From NCBI GenBank assembly GCA_002166865.1, contig NHTQ01000007.1:1-64000 (forward strand): a DNA stretch of 64,000 nucleotides. Direction: 5' to 3'. This document shows, one piece after another, positions 1 through 8,387 of this stretch (position 1 is its first letter; every line of letters starts with the position of its first letter). The translations under genes and the position numbers were made by a program. The DNA is from Rhodobacteraceae bacterium WFHF2C18 (GTDB taxonomy: Bacteria; Pseudomonadota; Alphaproteobacteria; Rhodobacterales; Rhodobacteraceae). The notes beneath the pieces were generated by a model. It did no database searches, was not told the origin of the DNA, and saw nothing but the letters and a program-made list of their open reading frames with translations.

Positions 1-119
1 TGGAAATCGCCGAAATACTTCGTGATCGCGGCCGTCAAGGTCGTCTTGCCGTGGTCAACGTGACCAACAGTGCCGATGTTTACGTGCGGTTTCGAACGGT
101 CAAACTTTTCCTTTGCCAT
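1..119 (-). CDS. tuf: Elongation factor Tu, N-terminal fragment (runs off the window)
   Basis: The first 39 codons are visible. The peptide begins [20 protein letters not shown] and continues through the P-loop GHVDHGKTT, which is diagnostic of EF-Tu, the GTPase that delivers aminoacyl-tRNA to the ribosome. The ATG is at 119-117 with a GGAGGCC stretch just upstream. It is the last gene of the str operon, 86 bp after fusA. That spacer carries a long inverted repeat. Only the gene's start can be judged here. Confidence 0.97.
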   Translation of the reverse strand, partial: MAKEKFDRSKPHVNIGTVGHVDHGKTTLTAAITKYFGDF

Positions 120-144
120 CGTGGCCTCCTTGTCTCTTCTCGGA

Positions 145-199
145 TGGCGGGGTGAACCCCGCCCTACGGTGGATGGGTAGGGCGGGGTTCACCCCGCCA
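145..199. repeat. REP-like long inverted repeat between fusA and tuf
   Basis: Positions 145-167 and 177-199 are perfect 23-base inverted arms around a 9-base loop. Each arm is itself a small hairpin, GGCGGGG-TGAA-CCCCGCC, so the element is a double palindrome of REP/BIME type. I recall the same motif as a common interspersed repeat in Rhodobacterales intergenic regions; this is memory, not a search. It lies inside the fusA-tuf spacer, where the RNA hairpin could act as a partial terminator, a processing site or an RNA stabiliser. No T-run follows it, so a classic terminator is unlikely. No second copy was noticed in the window. Confidence 0.85.
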
Positions 200-205
200 C
201 CCGTG

Positions 206-2347
206 TCATGCGTACTTCGACTGGATCTCTTCGCTGATGTTCTGCGGCACCGGTTCGTAATGCGAGAACTGCATGGTGAACTGGGCCCGGCCCGAGGACA
301 TCGAGCGCAGCGTGTTGATGTAGCCGAACATGTTGGCCAGCGGCACATGCGCGTCGATGACAATCGCGTTGCCGCGCGGCTCCTGCCCCTGAACCTGGCC
401 CCGGCGCGAGGTCAGGTCGCCGATGATGTTGCCGGTGTATTCCTCCGGCGTGACCACCTCGACCTTCATCACCGGCTCCAGCAGCTTGGCGCCGGCCTTT
501 CTCAGGCCCTCGCGCATGCACATGCGGCTGGCGATCTCGAAGGCCATGACCGAGGAGTCCACGTCGTGGTACTTGCCGTCGACCAGCGCCACCTTGAAAT
601 CGATCACCGGGAAGCCGGCCAGCGGGCCGCTGTCCATGACGCTCTCGATGCCCTTTTCCACGCCGGGGATGTATTCCTTGGGAACGTTGCCGCCGACGAT
701 GCGGGATTCGAAACTGTAGCCCTCGCCCGCCTCGGTCGGCGCGATCTCCATCTGCACCTCGGCGAACTGGCCCGAGCCACCGGTCTGCTTCTTGTGCGTG
801 TAGGTGTGCGTGATCGGGTGCGAGATCGTCTCGCGGTAGGCCACCTGCGGCGCCCCGATGTTGGCGTCCACCTTGAATTCGCGCTTGAGGCGGTCGATCA
901 GGATGTCGAGGTGCAGCTCGCCCATGCCCTTCATGATGGTCTGACCCGATTCCAGATCGGTCTCGACCTTGAAGGACGGATCCTCGGCGGCGAGGCGCTG
1001 CAGACCCTGGCTCATCTTTTCCTGGTCGGCCTTCGACTTGGGCTCGACCGCGATCTCGATCACCGGGTCTGGGAAGGTCATGGTCTCCAGCACCACCGGC
1101 TTGGCGGGGTCGCACAGCGTGTCGCCCGTCGTCGTCGCCTTCAGGCCGGCCAGCGCGATGATGTCGCCCGACCCGGCCCAGTCGATCTCCTCGCGGGAGT
1201 TGGAGTGCATCATCATCATCCGGCCGATGCGCTCGCGCTTGCCCTTGGTGGCGTTCAGCACCGAGCCACCCTTTTCCATGATGCCCGAGTAGATCCGGGT
1301 AAAGGTCAGCGAACCGACGAAGGGGTCGTTCATGATCTTGAAGGCGAGGCCCGCGAAGGGCTGATCGTCGCCCGGCTTGCGCTCGATGTTGCGCGTCTCG
1401 GTCTCGTCGTCCGGGGCGAAGCCCATGTAGGGCGGCACGTCGAGCGGCCCGGGCAGGTAGTCGATCACCGCGTTCAACAGCGGCTGGACGCCCTTGTTCT
1501 TGAATGCCGAACCGCACAGGATCGGCACGAAGGCCAGCTCCAGCGTGCCCTTGCGGATTAGCTCGCGCAGCTTGGGCTCGTCGGGCTCCTCGCCCTCCAG
1601 ATAGGCTTCCATGGCCTCGTCATCGACCTCGACGGCGATCTCCACGAGTTCGCCGCGCATCTCCTCGGCCTTGTCCTTGAGCTCGTCGCGGATGTCCTGG
1701 ATGACCCAGGTCGCGCCCAGGTCCTCGCCCTTCCAGACCCATTCCTTCATGGTGACCAGATCGACGATGCCTTCCAGCTTGTCCTCGGCCCCGATGGGCA
1801 TCTGGATCGGCGCCGGCGTCGCGCCGGTGCGGTCCTTGATCATCTTCACGCAGTTGAAGAAATCCGCGCCCAGCTTGTCCATCTTGTTGACGAAGACGAT
1901 CCGCGGCACCTGATACCGGTCGGCCTGGCGCCAGACGGTTTCGGTCTGGGGTTCGACGCCGGCGTTGGCATCCAGCACGGCGACCGCGCCGTCGAGCACG
2001 GCAAGGCTGCGCTCGACCTCGATGGTGAAGTCGACGTGGCCGGGGGTGTCGATGATGTTGAACCGGAACTTGGCCTCTTGCGGCGTGTCACCGTAGATGC
2101 CGGTGGGGTTCTCGCCATCCTCGGTACGGAACCAGAAGGTCGTGGTCGCGGCCGAGGTGATGGTGATCCCGCGTTCCTGCTCCTGCTCCATCCAGTCCAT
2201 GGTGGCGGCGCCGTCATGGACCTCGCCGATCTTGTGGGACTTGCCCGTGTAGAACAGGACCCGCTCGGTGCAGGTCGTCTTGCCCGCATCGATGTGGGCC
2301 ATGATGCCAAAGTTGCGGTAGCGGTCCAGGGAATAATCGCGTGCCAT
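206..2347 (-). CDS. fusA: Elongation factor G
   Basis: This 713-residue GTPase drives ribosomal translocation and, with RRF, ribosome recycling. It begins [20 protein letters not shown]. The G1 P-loop AHIDAGKT is at residues 17-24, followed by RGITI, the G3 DTPGH and the G4 NKMD motifs. Domains II-V follow at full length; the E. coli protein is 704 residues. It sits in the str operon 20 bp after rpsG and upstream of tuf, with an ATG start. The residues and order look like a normal housekeeping EF-G rather than the divergent FusA2 or TetM forms. Confidence 0.98.
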   Translation of the reverse strand: MARDYSLDRYRNFGIMAHIDAGKTTCTERVLFYTGKSHKIGEVHDGAATMDWMEQEQERGITITSAATTTFWFRTEDGENPTGIYGDTPQEAKFRFNIIDTPGHVDFTIEVERSLAVLDGAVAVLDANAGVEPQTETVWRQADRYQVPRIVFVNKMDKLGADFFNCVKMIKDRTGATPAPIQMPIGAEDKLEGIVDLVTMKEWVWKGEDLGATWVIQDIRDELKDKAEEMRGELVEIAVEVDDEAMEAYLEGEEPDEPKLRELIRKGTLELAFVPILCGSAFKNKGVQPLLNAVIDYLPGPLDVPPYMGFAPDDETETRNIERKPGDDQPFAGLAFKIMNDPFVGSLTFTRIYSGIMEKGGSVLNATKGKRERIGRMMMMHSNSREEIDWAGSGDIIALAGLKATTTGDTLCDPAKPVVLETMTFPDPVIEIAVEPKSKADQEKMSQGLQRLAAEDPSFKVETDLESGQTIMKGMGELHLDILIDRLKREFKVDANIGAPQVAYRETISHPITHTYTHKKQTGGSGQFAEVQMEIAPTEAGEGYSFESRIVGGNVPKEYIPGVEKGIESVMDSGPLAGFPVIDFKVALVDGKYHDVDSSVMAFEIASRMCMREGLRKAGAKLLEPVMKVEVVTPEEYTGNIIGDLTSRRGQVQGQEPRGNAIVIDAHVPLANMFGYINTLRSMSSGRAQFTMQFSHYEPVPQNISEEIQSKYA

Positions 2348-2367
2348 GGGTTCAGGTGCCTCTGAAA

Positions 2368-2838
2368 TTACCAGCGGTAGTGGCTGAAGGCCTTGTTCGC
2401 CTCGGCCATCTTGTGAGTGTCTTCACGCTTCTTCACGGCGGAACCGCGGCTGTTCACGGCATCCAGCAGTTCCCCGGCAAGGCGTTCTTCCATCGTGTTC
2501 TCGTTGCGGGCGCGGCTGGCAGTGATCAGCCAGCGGATGGCCAGCGCCTCGCGGCGCTCGGGGCGCACTTCGACGGGCACTTGGTAGGTGGCCCCGCCCA
2601 CGCGGCGCGAACGAACCTCGACCGACGGCTTGATGTTGTCCAGAGCCTCGTGGAAGATCTCCACCGGCGCGCGCTTGACCTTGTTCTCGACACGGTCGAG
2701 CGCGTTGTAGACGATCTTCTCGGCGACCGACTTCTTGCCGTCGATCATCAGGTTGTTCATGAACTTCGACAGCACCCGGTCGCTGTACTTGGCGTCGGGC
2801 AGGATCTCGCGTTTCTCAGCGGCGTGACGACGGGACAT
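2368..2838 (-). CDS. rpsG: 30S ribosomal protein S7
   Basis: The 156-residue protein begins [15 protein letters not shown] and ends SHYRW, as bacterial S7 does. It nucleates folding of the 16S rRNA 3' domain and lines the E site. The conserved stretches [19 protein letters not shown] and [11 protein letters not shown] are present. It is the second gene of the str operon, 13 bp after rpsL. In E. coli S7 represses translation of this operon by binding its mRNA; whether that holds here cannot be told from the sequence. Confidence 0.98.
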   Translation of the reverse strand: MSRRHAAEKREILPDAKYSDRVLSKFMNNLMIDGKKSVAEKIVYNALDRVENKVKRAPVEIFHEALDNIKPSVEVRSRRVGGATYQVPVEVRPERREALAIRWLITASRARNENTMEERLAGELLDAVNSRGSAVKKREDTHKMAEANKAFSHYRW

Positions 2839-2851
2839 CTATCTTATCCTC

Positions 2852-3223
2852 TTACTTCGGACGCTTGGCGCCGTATTTGGAGCGGCGTTGCTTACGATCC
2901 TTGACGCCCTGGGTATCCAGAACCCCGCGCAGGATGTGGTAGCGCACGCCGGGAAGGTCCTTCACACGGCCACCGCGGATCAGGACCACCGAGTGCTCCT
3001 GAAGATTGTGCTTTTCGCCGGGGATGTAGCTGATGACCTCGTAGCCGTTGGTCAGGCGCACCTTGGCGACCTTCCGCATCGCCGAGTTCGGCTTCTTCGG
3101 CGTGGTCGTGTAGACGCGCGTGCAGACGCCGCGCTTCTGCGGGCACCCCTGAAGGTGCATGGACTTCTGGCTTCTGACTTTGGGCTGCCGCGGCTTGCGG
3201 ATCAGCTGTTGGATCGTTGGCAT
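2852..3223 (-). CDS. rpsL: 30S ribosomal protein S12
   Basis: The 123-residue decoding-centre protein begins [13 protein letters not shown]. The loops KKPNSAMRK and [12 protein letters not shown] carry the lysines whose mutation gives streptomycin resistance, and both look wild type. The aspartate after K in the second loop is the usual RimO methylthiolation site. An in-frame extension upstream to about 3520 has no S12 homology, so the ATG at 3223 is the start. It is the first gene of the str operon, with a leader of roughly 215 nt after the promoter at 3447-3475. Confidence 0.98.
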   Translation of the reverse strand: MPTIQQLIRKPRQPKVRSQKSMHLQGCPQKRGVCTRVYTTTPKKPNSAMRKVAKVRLTNGYEVISYIPGEKHNLQEHSVVLIRGGRVKDLPGVRYHILRGVLDTQGVKDRKQRRSKYGAKRPK

Positions 3224-3257
3224 TGGGTCTCTTTCCCCGTCTTCAACACATGTGCGT

Positions 3258-3273
3258 GCACGCCCGGGCGTGC
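3258..3273. other. Perfect 16-bp palindrome in the rpsL leader
   Basis: GCACGCCCGGGCGTGC reads the same on both strands and lies 34 bp upstream of the rpsL start codon, inside the predicted 5' leader of the str operon. As RNA it would fold into a small GC hairpin. It could be a regulatory leader structure or simply a GC-rich coincidence. Confidence 0.5.
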
Positions 3274-3446
3274 GGTTTCTCAAAAAGCGCCTCGCGCGTC
3301 CGCAAAACGCAACGACCGCGATCGCAACCTGCTCGTTCAGGCACGACGCGGTGGGTTTCCAGAGGATCGGGGCCATGCCGGCCCGGATCTTGACCACTAC
3401 AGTTCTGATGCAGGCGCAGGACGAAGCCCGCAGCCCGGATGACGCG

Positions 3447-3475
3447 CGTATATGGGGAGTCGCGGGGGTTGTCAA
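3447..3475 (-). promoter_or_regulatory. Sigma-70 promoter of the str operon
   Basis: On the minus strand TTGACA (3475-3470) and TATACG (3452-3447) are separated by exactly 17 bp. This is the best consensus promoter noticed in the window and points at rpsL. It lies in the 326-bp gene-free stretch 3224-3549, which otherwise holds the rpsL leader (3224 to about 3440) and the start region of the divergent glycosyltransferase gene. No ORF in that stretch looks real. Confidence 0.8.
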
Positions 3476-3549
3476 CAGGCACCGGCGCTTGCCACCCTCG
3501 GGGTCCAATGCCATGCTCACGGCGTCATGGCAAGGGGGACCGGGGCGCG

Positions 3550-4368
3550 ATGGACAGCCGCGACATGCAGGTGATCGGGGTTTGCCGGTTTTCCTACCCG
3601 GCCCTCGGCGGCTTCCAGGTCGATCATGACACCACCGCGGCGCGCGAGGCCTACCTCTACGCCCCCGCCCGGATGGAGGAGCGCTTGCGCACCTTCGAGG
3701 CCCTCACCCTGCCCGCGCTGCGCGCGCAGTCCGATCCCGATTTCACCTTTCTGGTGGTGATCGGCGAGAGCCTGCCCCGTGCCTACCGCGACCGGCTGGA
3801 GGCGTTGCTGGCCGGGATGCCGCAAGCGGTGGTGCGCGCCCATCCGCCCGGCCGGCACCGGGACGTGATGAAACGGGCCGTCAACTCGGTCCGCGAGGCA
3901 CGCGGCCTGCCGAGCCTGCAATTCCGCATGGACGATGACGACGCCGTCGGGCGACACTTCGTCGAACGTCTGCGTCAGGCGGCAAGCGATATCCGCGGCA
4001 CGATCCGTGCGAACCGTTATTGCGCCATCGACTTCACCCAGGGCTTCATCGCCCGTCCCGGCCCGGAGGGCATCGCGGCGGCACCGACGCGGCAGGCCCT
4101 GTGGACCCCGGCTCTTGCGATGGCGGTGAAACCGGCCGCGTCGCGCTGCATCCTCAATTTCAGCCATGCCAAACTGGACCGGATGATGCCGGTGCTCAGC
4201 CTGCCGCAGGAACCGATGTTCGTGCGCGGCCACAACGATTACAACGATTCCCGCCAGAAACCGGGGGTGCGGCGTTTCCGCCTCGATCCGCTGGACGCGC
4301 AGGGCGAGGCGCGCTTTCGCAACCTGTTCGCCATCGATGCCGAACGGGTGCGCGCGCTCTATGCCTGA
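3550..4368 (+). CDS. Rhamnosyltransferase-like glycosyltransferase, copy 1
   Basis: The 272-residue protein matches the putative rhamnosyltransferase family (Rhamno_transf type). Hallmarks are an N-terminal [15 protein letters not shown] near residues 8-22, [15 protein letters not shown], and the acidic sugar-nucleotide/metal motif [10 protein letters not shown] near residue 128. A C-terminal HNDYNDSRQ motif is also present. The ATG at 3550 has a purine-rich AGGGGGA upstream; M6 is an alternative start. No signal peptide or TM segment is visible, so it probably acts in the cytosol on a sugar or polysaccharide acceptor. It is followed 73 bp later by a paralogue. Family assignment is good; donor and acceptor are unknown. 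Confidence 0.8.
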   Translation: MDSRDMQVIGVCRFSYPALGGFQVDHDTTAAREAYLYAPARMEERLRTFEALTLPALRAQSDPDFTFLVVIGESLPRAYRDRLEALLAGMPQAVVRAHPPGRHRDVMKRAVNSVREARGLPSLQFRMDDDDAVGRHFVERLRQAASDIRGTIRANRYCAIDFTQGFIARPGPEGIAAAPTRQALWTPALAMAVKPAASRCILNFSHAKLDRMMPVLSLPQEPMFVRGHNDYNDSRQKPGVRRFRLDPLDAQGEARFRNLFAIDAERVRALYA

Positions 4369-4441
4369 CAGCTTTCGCCTTGTCCGCGGCGACCCGCTTT
4401 GCAACGATGCCGCCGCAGTCACCCAAAGGATCATCGCCTGA

Positions 4442-5266
4442 ATGCGTCTCGTCGGAATCTGCCGCTTTTCCTATCCCGCGCTCGGCGGGTTCAAGCGCAT
4501 GCACGACAGCATTGCCGAACGCGAGGCCTATCTCTATGCGGCCGAGCGGATGGAGCTGCGCTTTCGCCACTTCGAAACGCTGACCCTGCCCTCGATCGCC
4601 GCGCAGACCGATCCGCGCTTCACCTTCCTCATCCTGACGGGTGAAACCCTGCCGGCCGCCTACCGGGACCGGCTGCATGACATCACCGCCGCGGTGCCGC
4701 AGATCAAGATCGTCACGCGCGAACCGCTCAAGCACAGGCTGGCCATGCAGCTTGTCCTGCAGGAGGAGCTGCGCCCCAACGAGACGGAGTCGGTCCAGTT
4801 CCGGCTGGACGACGACGACGCCGTCGGCGTGAACTTCATCCGGCGGCTGCGGCGCATGGCACGGCAGAGCGAACCGATGCGGCGGCGCTGGCGCAACATG
4901 GCCTTCGAGTTCCGCAGCGGATACAGTGTGCGGCTAAGCCCCGAGGGGATCGCGGCCAAACCGGTCCAGGCGCCTTTCTGGGCCTGCGGGCTGGCCGTCC
5001 TCTTCCGACCAGGCGACAAGCGCACGGTGATGAACTACGCCCATCACCGGCTCCACGAAAAGATGCCCACGCTGGTCGAACCCACCACGCGGATGTACCT
5101 GCGCGCGCTGCACGATGACAACGATTCCCGCGCGCAACAGGCCGGCAGGGGCCTCAAGCCCCTCACGGCTGCCGAGGCAGAGGCGTTCCGCAATGACTTC
5201 AACGTGGACGAGGACCATGTGAAAACCGCGTTTTCCGCCCCAGTTGTGCCTCGCGATACAGCATGA
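4442..5266 (+). CDS. Rhamnosyltransferase-like glycosyltransferase, copy 2
   Basis: This 274-residue paralogue of the preceding gene begins [20 protein letters not shown]. It shares REAYLYAAERMELRF, FRLDDDDAVG and a C-terminal HDDNDSRAQQ motif with copy 1. The two clearly arose by duplication but have diverged along most of their length, so they probably use different substrates. AAAGGA lies about 14 bp upstream of the ATG. Its last 68 bp overlap the convergent EamA transporter gene; both reading frames look coding there. Confidence 0.8.
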   Translation: MRLVGICRFSYPALGGFKRMHDSIAEREAYLYAAERMELRFRHFETLTLPSIAAQTDPRFTFLILTGETLPAAYRDRLHDITAAVPQIKIVTREPLKHRLAMQLVLQEELRPNETESVQFRLDDDDAVGVNFIRRLRRMARQSEPMRRRWRNMAFEFRSGYSVRLSPEGIAAKPVQAPFWACGLAVLFRPGDKRTVMNYAHHRLHEKMPTLVEPTTRMYLRALHDDNDSRAQQAGRGLKPLTAAEAEAFRNDFNVDEDHVKTAFSAPVVPRDTA

Positions 5267-6104
5267 ACAGACCGCTGCCCACCACGACCGCCGCGCCGGC
5301 CAGCGTGATCGGCTCGGGCCATTCGTCGAAGATCAGCCAGCCCAGTACCAGCGCCCAGATCAGACCGGTGTAGCGGAAGGGCGCGACGAAACTGATCTCG
5401 CCCACCCGCATCACCATGATCGAGAACAGGTAGCCGCCGATGATCATCACCGCCGCCCCCAGCGTAAGCCCCGTGGCCCGCAGGTCCATCGGGGCCCAGT
5501 CTATCCCGAGGCTCGCCAGCCCGAAAAAGACGGTGATGGACAGCGTCGTGATGAAGGTCACCAGCATCGAGGAGGTGCCGGGCGACAGGCGCCGGGTGGC
5601 CAGGTCCCGCAGGGTCACGAAACCGACAGCCGCCAGCACGTAGACGGAGTAGACGGTGAAGTCCGCCGCCCCGGGTCGCACGATCAGCAGAACGCCCGCG
5701 AACCCCAGCAGGATGGCCGTCAGCCGCCGCCAGCCGATGGGCTCGCCGAAGACCAGCGCGGCGGCCAGCGTGATTGTCAGCGGCAGCGCCTGCAGGATCG
5801 CGGTGACATTGGCGATCGGCATGTTGAACAGGGCCGTCAGGAAGAAATAGGCCGCCCCGACCTCGCCCACCATCCGCAGGGCGATCACCCCGTAGTCGCG
5901 CCGCGCCACCGGTGCCGGCAGTGCCCCCATCCACCACACGATCACGCCCACGGCCAGGGTGGTGAAGATACCGCGGACGAACAACACCTGGAACAGCGGG
6001 ATGTCGCCCGCCAGCGCCTTCACGAAGGTGTCGTTCAGGGTGAACGACGCCATCGAGGCCATCATCAGCATCGCGCCGGTCAGGTTGTCGGATCGCTCCG
6101 CCAT
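5199..6104 (-). CDS. EamA/DMT-family membrane transporter
   Basis: The 301-residue protein carries two EamA repeats and about ten predicted TM helices, starting LTGAMLMMASMASFTLND. Internal motifs typical of the DMT superfamily are NVTAILQALPLT and FGEPIGWRRLTAI, in each half before a basic loop. The likely start is MAERSDN at 6104; an upstream in-frame extension is not membrane-like. The family exports or imports amino acids, nucleobases or SAM, and the substrate cannot be told here. The 3' end overlaps the upstream glycosyltransferase by 68 bp in convergent orientation. Confidence 0.82.
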   Translation of the reverse strand: MAERSDNLTGAMLMMASMASFTLNDTFVKALAGDIPLFQVLFVRGIFTTLAVGVIVWWMGALPAPVARRDYGVIALRMVGEVGAAYFFLTALFNMPIANVTAILQALPLTITLAAALVFGEPIGWRRLTAILLGFAGVLLIVRPGAADFTVYSVYVLAAVGFVTLRDLATRRLSPGTSSMLVTFITTLSITVFFGLASLGIDWAPMDLRATGLTLGAAVMIIGGYLFSIMVMRVGEISFVAPFRYTGLIWALVLGWLIFDEWPEPITLAGAAVVVGSGLFMLYREAQLGRKTRFSHGPRPR

Positions 6105-6162
6105 GCCGTCCTCCCGCCGGCCATTAGACCCGCCCGGCGCCCGCGGGCAAGGGAAATGCGCC

Positions 6163-6939
6163 TCAGTAGGCCAGCGCGGCCGTGATGCCGGCATGAAGGG
6201 CGCGGTTCGCCGCCACCACGCCGGCCACCTGGGGCGCCGGATTGTTGAAGCGCAGCGGCAACCCGGCGCGATCGCTCGTCACGGCCCCCGCCTCGCGCAG
6301 GATCAGTTCGCCGGCGGCAATATCCCACTCCCAGCTCTGGCGCAGCGTCAGCATGGCATCGAAACGGCCCTCGGCCACGAGGCACAGCCTGTAGGCGATG
6401 GAAGGCCGGTGCGCACGCTTGAAGCGGGGCACCGGCCCGTGCCAGTGTTCGGCGGCGACGCTTGGACGCGCGGCCAGGACCCAGGCCTCGGCAACCTCCG
6501 CGCGGTCACTTACCCGGATCGGGCGATCGTTGAGAAAGGCGCCGGCGCCCGCCGCGGCCGAGTACAACTTGTCCCGCGCGGGCAGGTAGACCACCGCCGC
6601 GGTCACGATACCCGCCTCGGCCACCGCCAGGGAATGCGCCCAGGTCCCCGAGCCCTCGATGAAGGCACGGGTCCCGTCGATCGGATCCACGATGAAGACA
6701 CGGCGGCAGGCCAGCCGGCCGGGTGCGTCCTCGGTCTCCTCCGACAGCCATCCGTAATCGGGCCGGGCCCTGCGAAGCTTCTCTTCCAGAAGGGTGTTGA
6801 CCGCCATATCGGCCTCTGTCACCGGGCCGGCCCCGCCGGGCTTGTCCCAGCGCCGCGCCCCCTGCCCGGTGAAGGTCAGCGCCACCTCGCCGGCGGCGCG
6901 CGCCGATTCGATCAGCAAGGCCAGATCAGGTGCCGGCAA
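6163..6939 (-). CDS. cysQ: 3'(2'),5'-bisphosphate nucleotidase / inositol-monophosphatase family
   Basis: The 258-residue protein has the metal-dependent phosphatase motifs in order: TEADMAVN near 43, the metal site DPIDGTRAF near 84, and WEWDIAAGELILREAG near 200. CysQ hydrolyses 3'-phosphoadenosine 5'-phosphate formed in sulfate assimilation; inositol monophosphatases share the same fold. The pairing behind pmbA, with a 14-bp overlap, is as I recall it in Rhodobacterales. PAP versus inositol-phosphate preference cannot be settled from the sequence. Confidence 0.78.
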   Translation of the reverse strand: MPAPDLALLIESARAAGEVALTFTGQGARRWDKPGGAGPVTEADMAVNTLLEEKLRRARPDYGWLSEETEDAPGRLACRRVFIVDPIDGTRAFIEGSGTWAHSLAVAEAGIVTAAVVYLPARDKLYSAAAGAGAFLNDRPIRVSDRAEVAEAWVLAARPSVAAEHWHGPVPRFKRAHRPSIAYRLCLVAEGRFDAMLTLRQSWEWDIAAGELILREAGAVTSDRAGLPLRFNNPAPQVAGVVAANRALHAGITAALAY

Positions 6940-8272
6940 GCGTCAGCCCCTCGACCAGCAGCGACGGCACGACCTGGCTGAGATGACACCGCGCATCGTT
7001 GGCCGGCGTCATCCGCGTCAGGAATTCGGGCAGGCTCCCGGCGATGGTGCATTCGTTCACCGGATAGGCGATCTCGCCGTTCTCCACCCAGAAGCCGCTC
7101 GCGCCACGTGAATAGTCACCGGTGTTGGGATTGATGGTGGATCCGATCAGCGACGTCACCAGCAGGCCGTGGCCCATCTCGGCGATCAGGTCGCCGCGGC
7201 TGCGCGCGCCCTGGGTCAGGGCCACGTTCCAGTTGCCGGGGCTGGGCGGGGCCGACACCCCGCGCGTGGCGTTGCCCGTGGGGGGCATGCCCAGTTTCCG
7301 CGCGGTGCCCAGGTCGAGCGTCCATCCCGTCAGCCGCCCGTTCTCCACAATGGCGCGGCGCCGGGTCGGCAGGCCCTCGGCGTCAAAGGTGCGCGACCGC
7401 GGCGCACGCGGGCGATGCGGCTCCTCCACCAGCGAAAGCTCCGCCGGCAAGACCGCCTCGCCCAGACGGTCGCGTAGCCACGAGGCCCCGCGCGCAACCG
7501 CCGTGCCGTTCGCCGCCGCCAGAAGATGCCCGATCAATGACCCCGAGATCCGCTCATCGAACAGGACCGGGTAGGCCCCCGTCGGGGGGCGCAAGGGGTT
7601 CAGACGGGCGACCGCGCGCTCGCCCGCACAGCGGCCGATGTCCTCGGGCGCGCGCAGGTCGCTCTGGAACAGGCGGCTGTCGCTGTCGTGGTCACGCTCC
7701 ATCTGCGTGCCCTCGCCGGCGATCGCCACGCAGGAAATCGCCCTGTCGGTCCGCGCGTATCCGCCCGAAAACCCGTTGCTGGCCGCCATATGCATCTGGC
7801 GCCGGCCATAGGCGGCGGTGGCGGACTGCACCTGGCTCACCCCCGCGACGGCCAGGGCCGCAGCCTCCGCCGCGCGGGCATCCTCCTGCAGGATCTCGGG
7901 CGAGGGCTCGGCGGCCGGATCTTGCAGTTCCAGCGCCGCGGCATCCCGGTCGCGGGCCAGCTGCTCGGGATCTGCCAGCCCCGCGTGGGGATCCTCGGGC
8001 GCCTCCCGTGCCATGGCCACCGCCCGCTCGGCCAGCGCCCCGAGGGTCTCGTCACGGGTGTCCGAGGCCGAGACACAGGCCTGCCGCCGCCCGATCAGAA
8101 CCCGCAGCCCCAAGTCCGTGCCTTCGGCGCGGTCGGCCTGCTCAAGCACGCCGCCGCGCACATCGATGCTGACCGAGGTGCCCTGCACCGCCATGGCGTC
8201 GGCGGCCTCGGCCCCGGCCCGCCGTGCGGCGGTCAGAAGCGTGTCGGTCAGGTCTTCCAGAGATCGGGCCAT
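6926..8272 (-). CDS. pmbA: PmbA/TldE family protein (TldD-TldE protease partner)
   Basis: The 448-residue protein begins MARSLEDLTDTLLTAARRAG. It contains SLIGHLLAAANGTAVARGAS and the C-terminal GDYSRGASGFWVENG and YPVNECTIAGSL, all typical of the U62 family. It lacks the HExxxH zinc motif of TldD, so it is the non-catalytic TldE/PmbA subunit. TldD/TldE degrades unfolded peptides and matures microcin B17 and some RiPPs. No TldD gene is in the window. MPMARSL two codons upstream is an equally possible start. The 3' end overlaps cysQ. Confidence 0.88.
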   Translation of the reverse strand: MARSLEDLTDTLLTAARRAGAEAADAMAVQGTSVSIDVRGGVLEQADRAEGTDLGLRVLIGRRQACVSASDTRDETLGALAERAVAMAREAPEDPHAGLADPEQLARDRDAAALELQDPAAEPSPEILQEDARAAEAAALAVAGVSQVQSATAAYGRRQMHMAASNGFSGGYARTDRAISCVAIAGEGTQMERDHDSDSRLFQSDLRAPEDIGRCAGERAVARLNPLRPPTGAYPVLFDERISGSLIGHLLAAANGTAVARGASWLRDRLGEAVLPAELSLVEEPHRPRAPRSRTFDAEGLPTRRRAIVENGRLTGWTLDLGTARKLGMPPTGNATRGVSAPPSPGNWNVALTQGARSRGDLIAEMGHGLLVTSLIGSTINPNTGDYSRGASGFWVENGEIAYPVNECTIAGSLPEFLTRMTPANDARCHLSQVVPSLLVEGLTLAGT

Positions 8273-8387
8273 GGGCATCCTCCTGCTGCGGCAGACAGGT
8301 AGCCCCTGCCCGGACGCGGTGCAAGGGTGCCGACGCAACAGGGGCCGCGGTGCGCCCGCGGCCCCTGTCCCTCGCATTTGCGACGGG

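Noticed and set aside
113-360. Peptides with repeated [20 protein letters not shown] sequence near the fusA end
   Set aside because: They are translations of the intergenic REP-like repeat and the antisense of fusA, not a gene.
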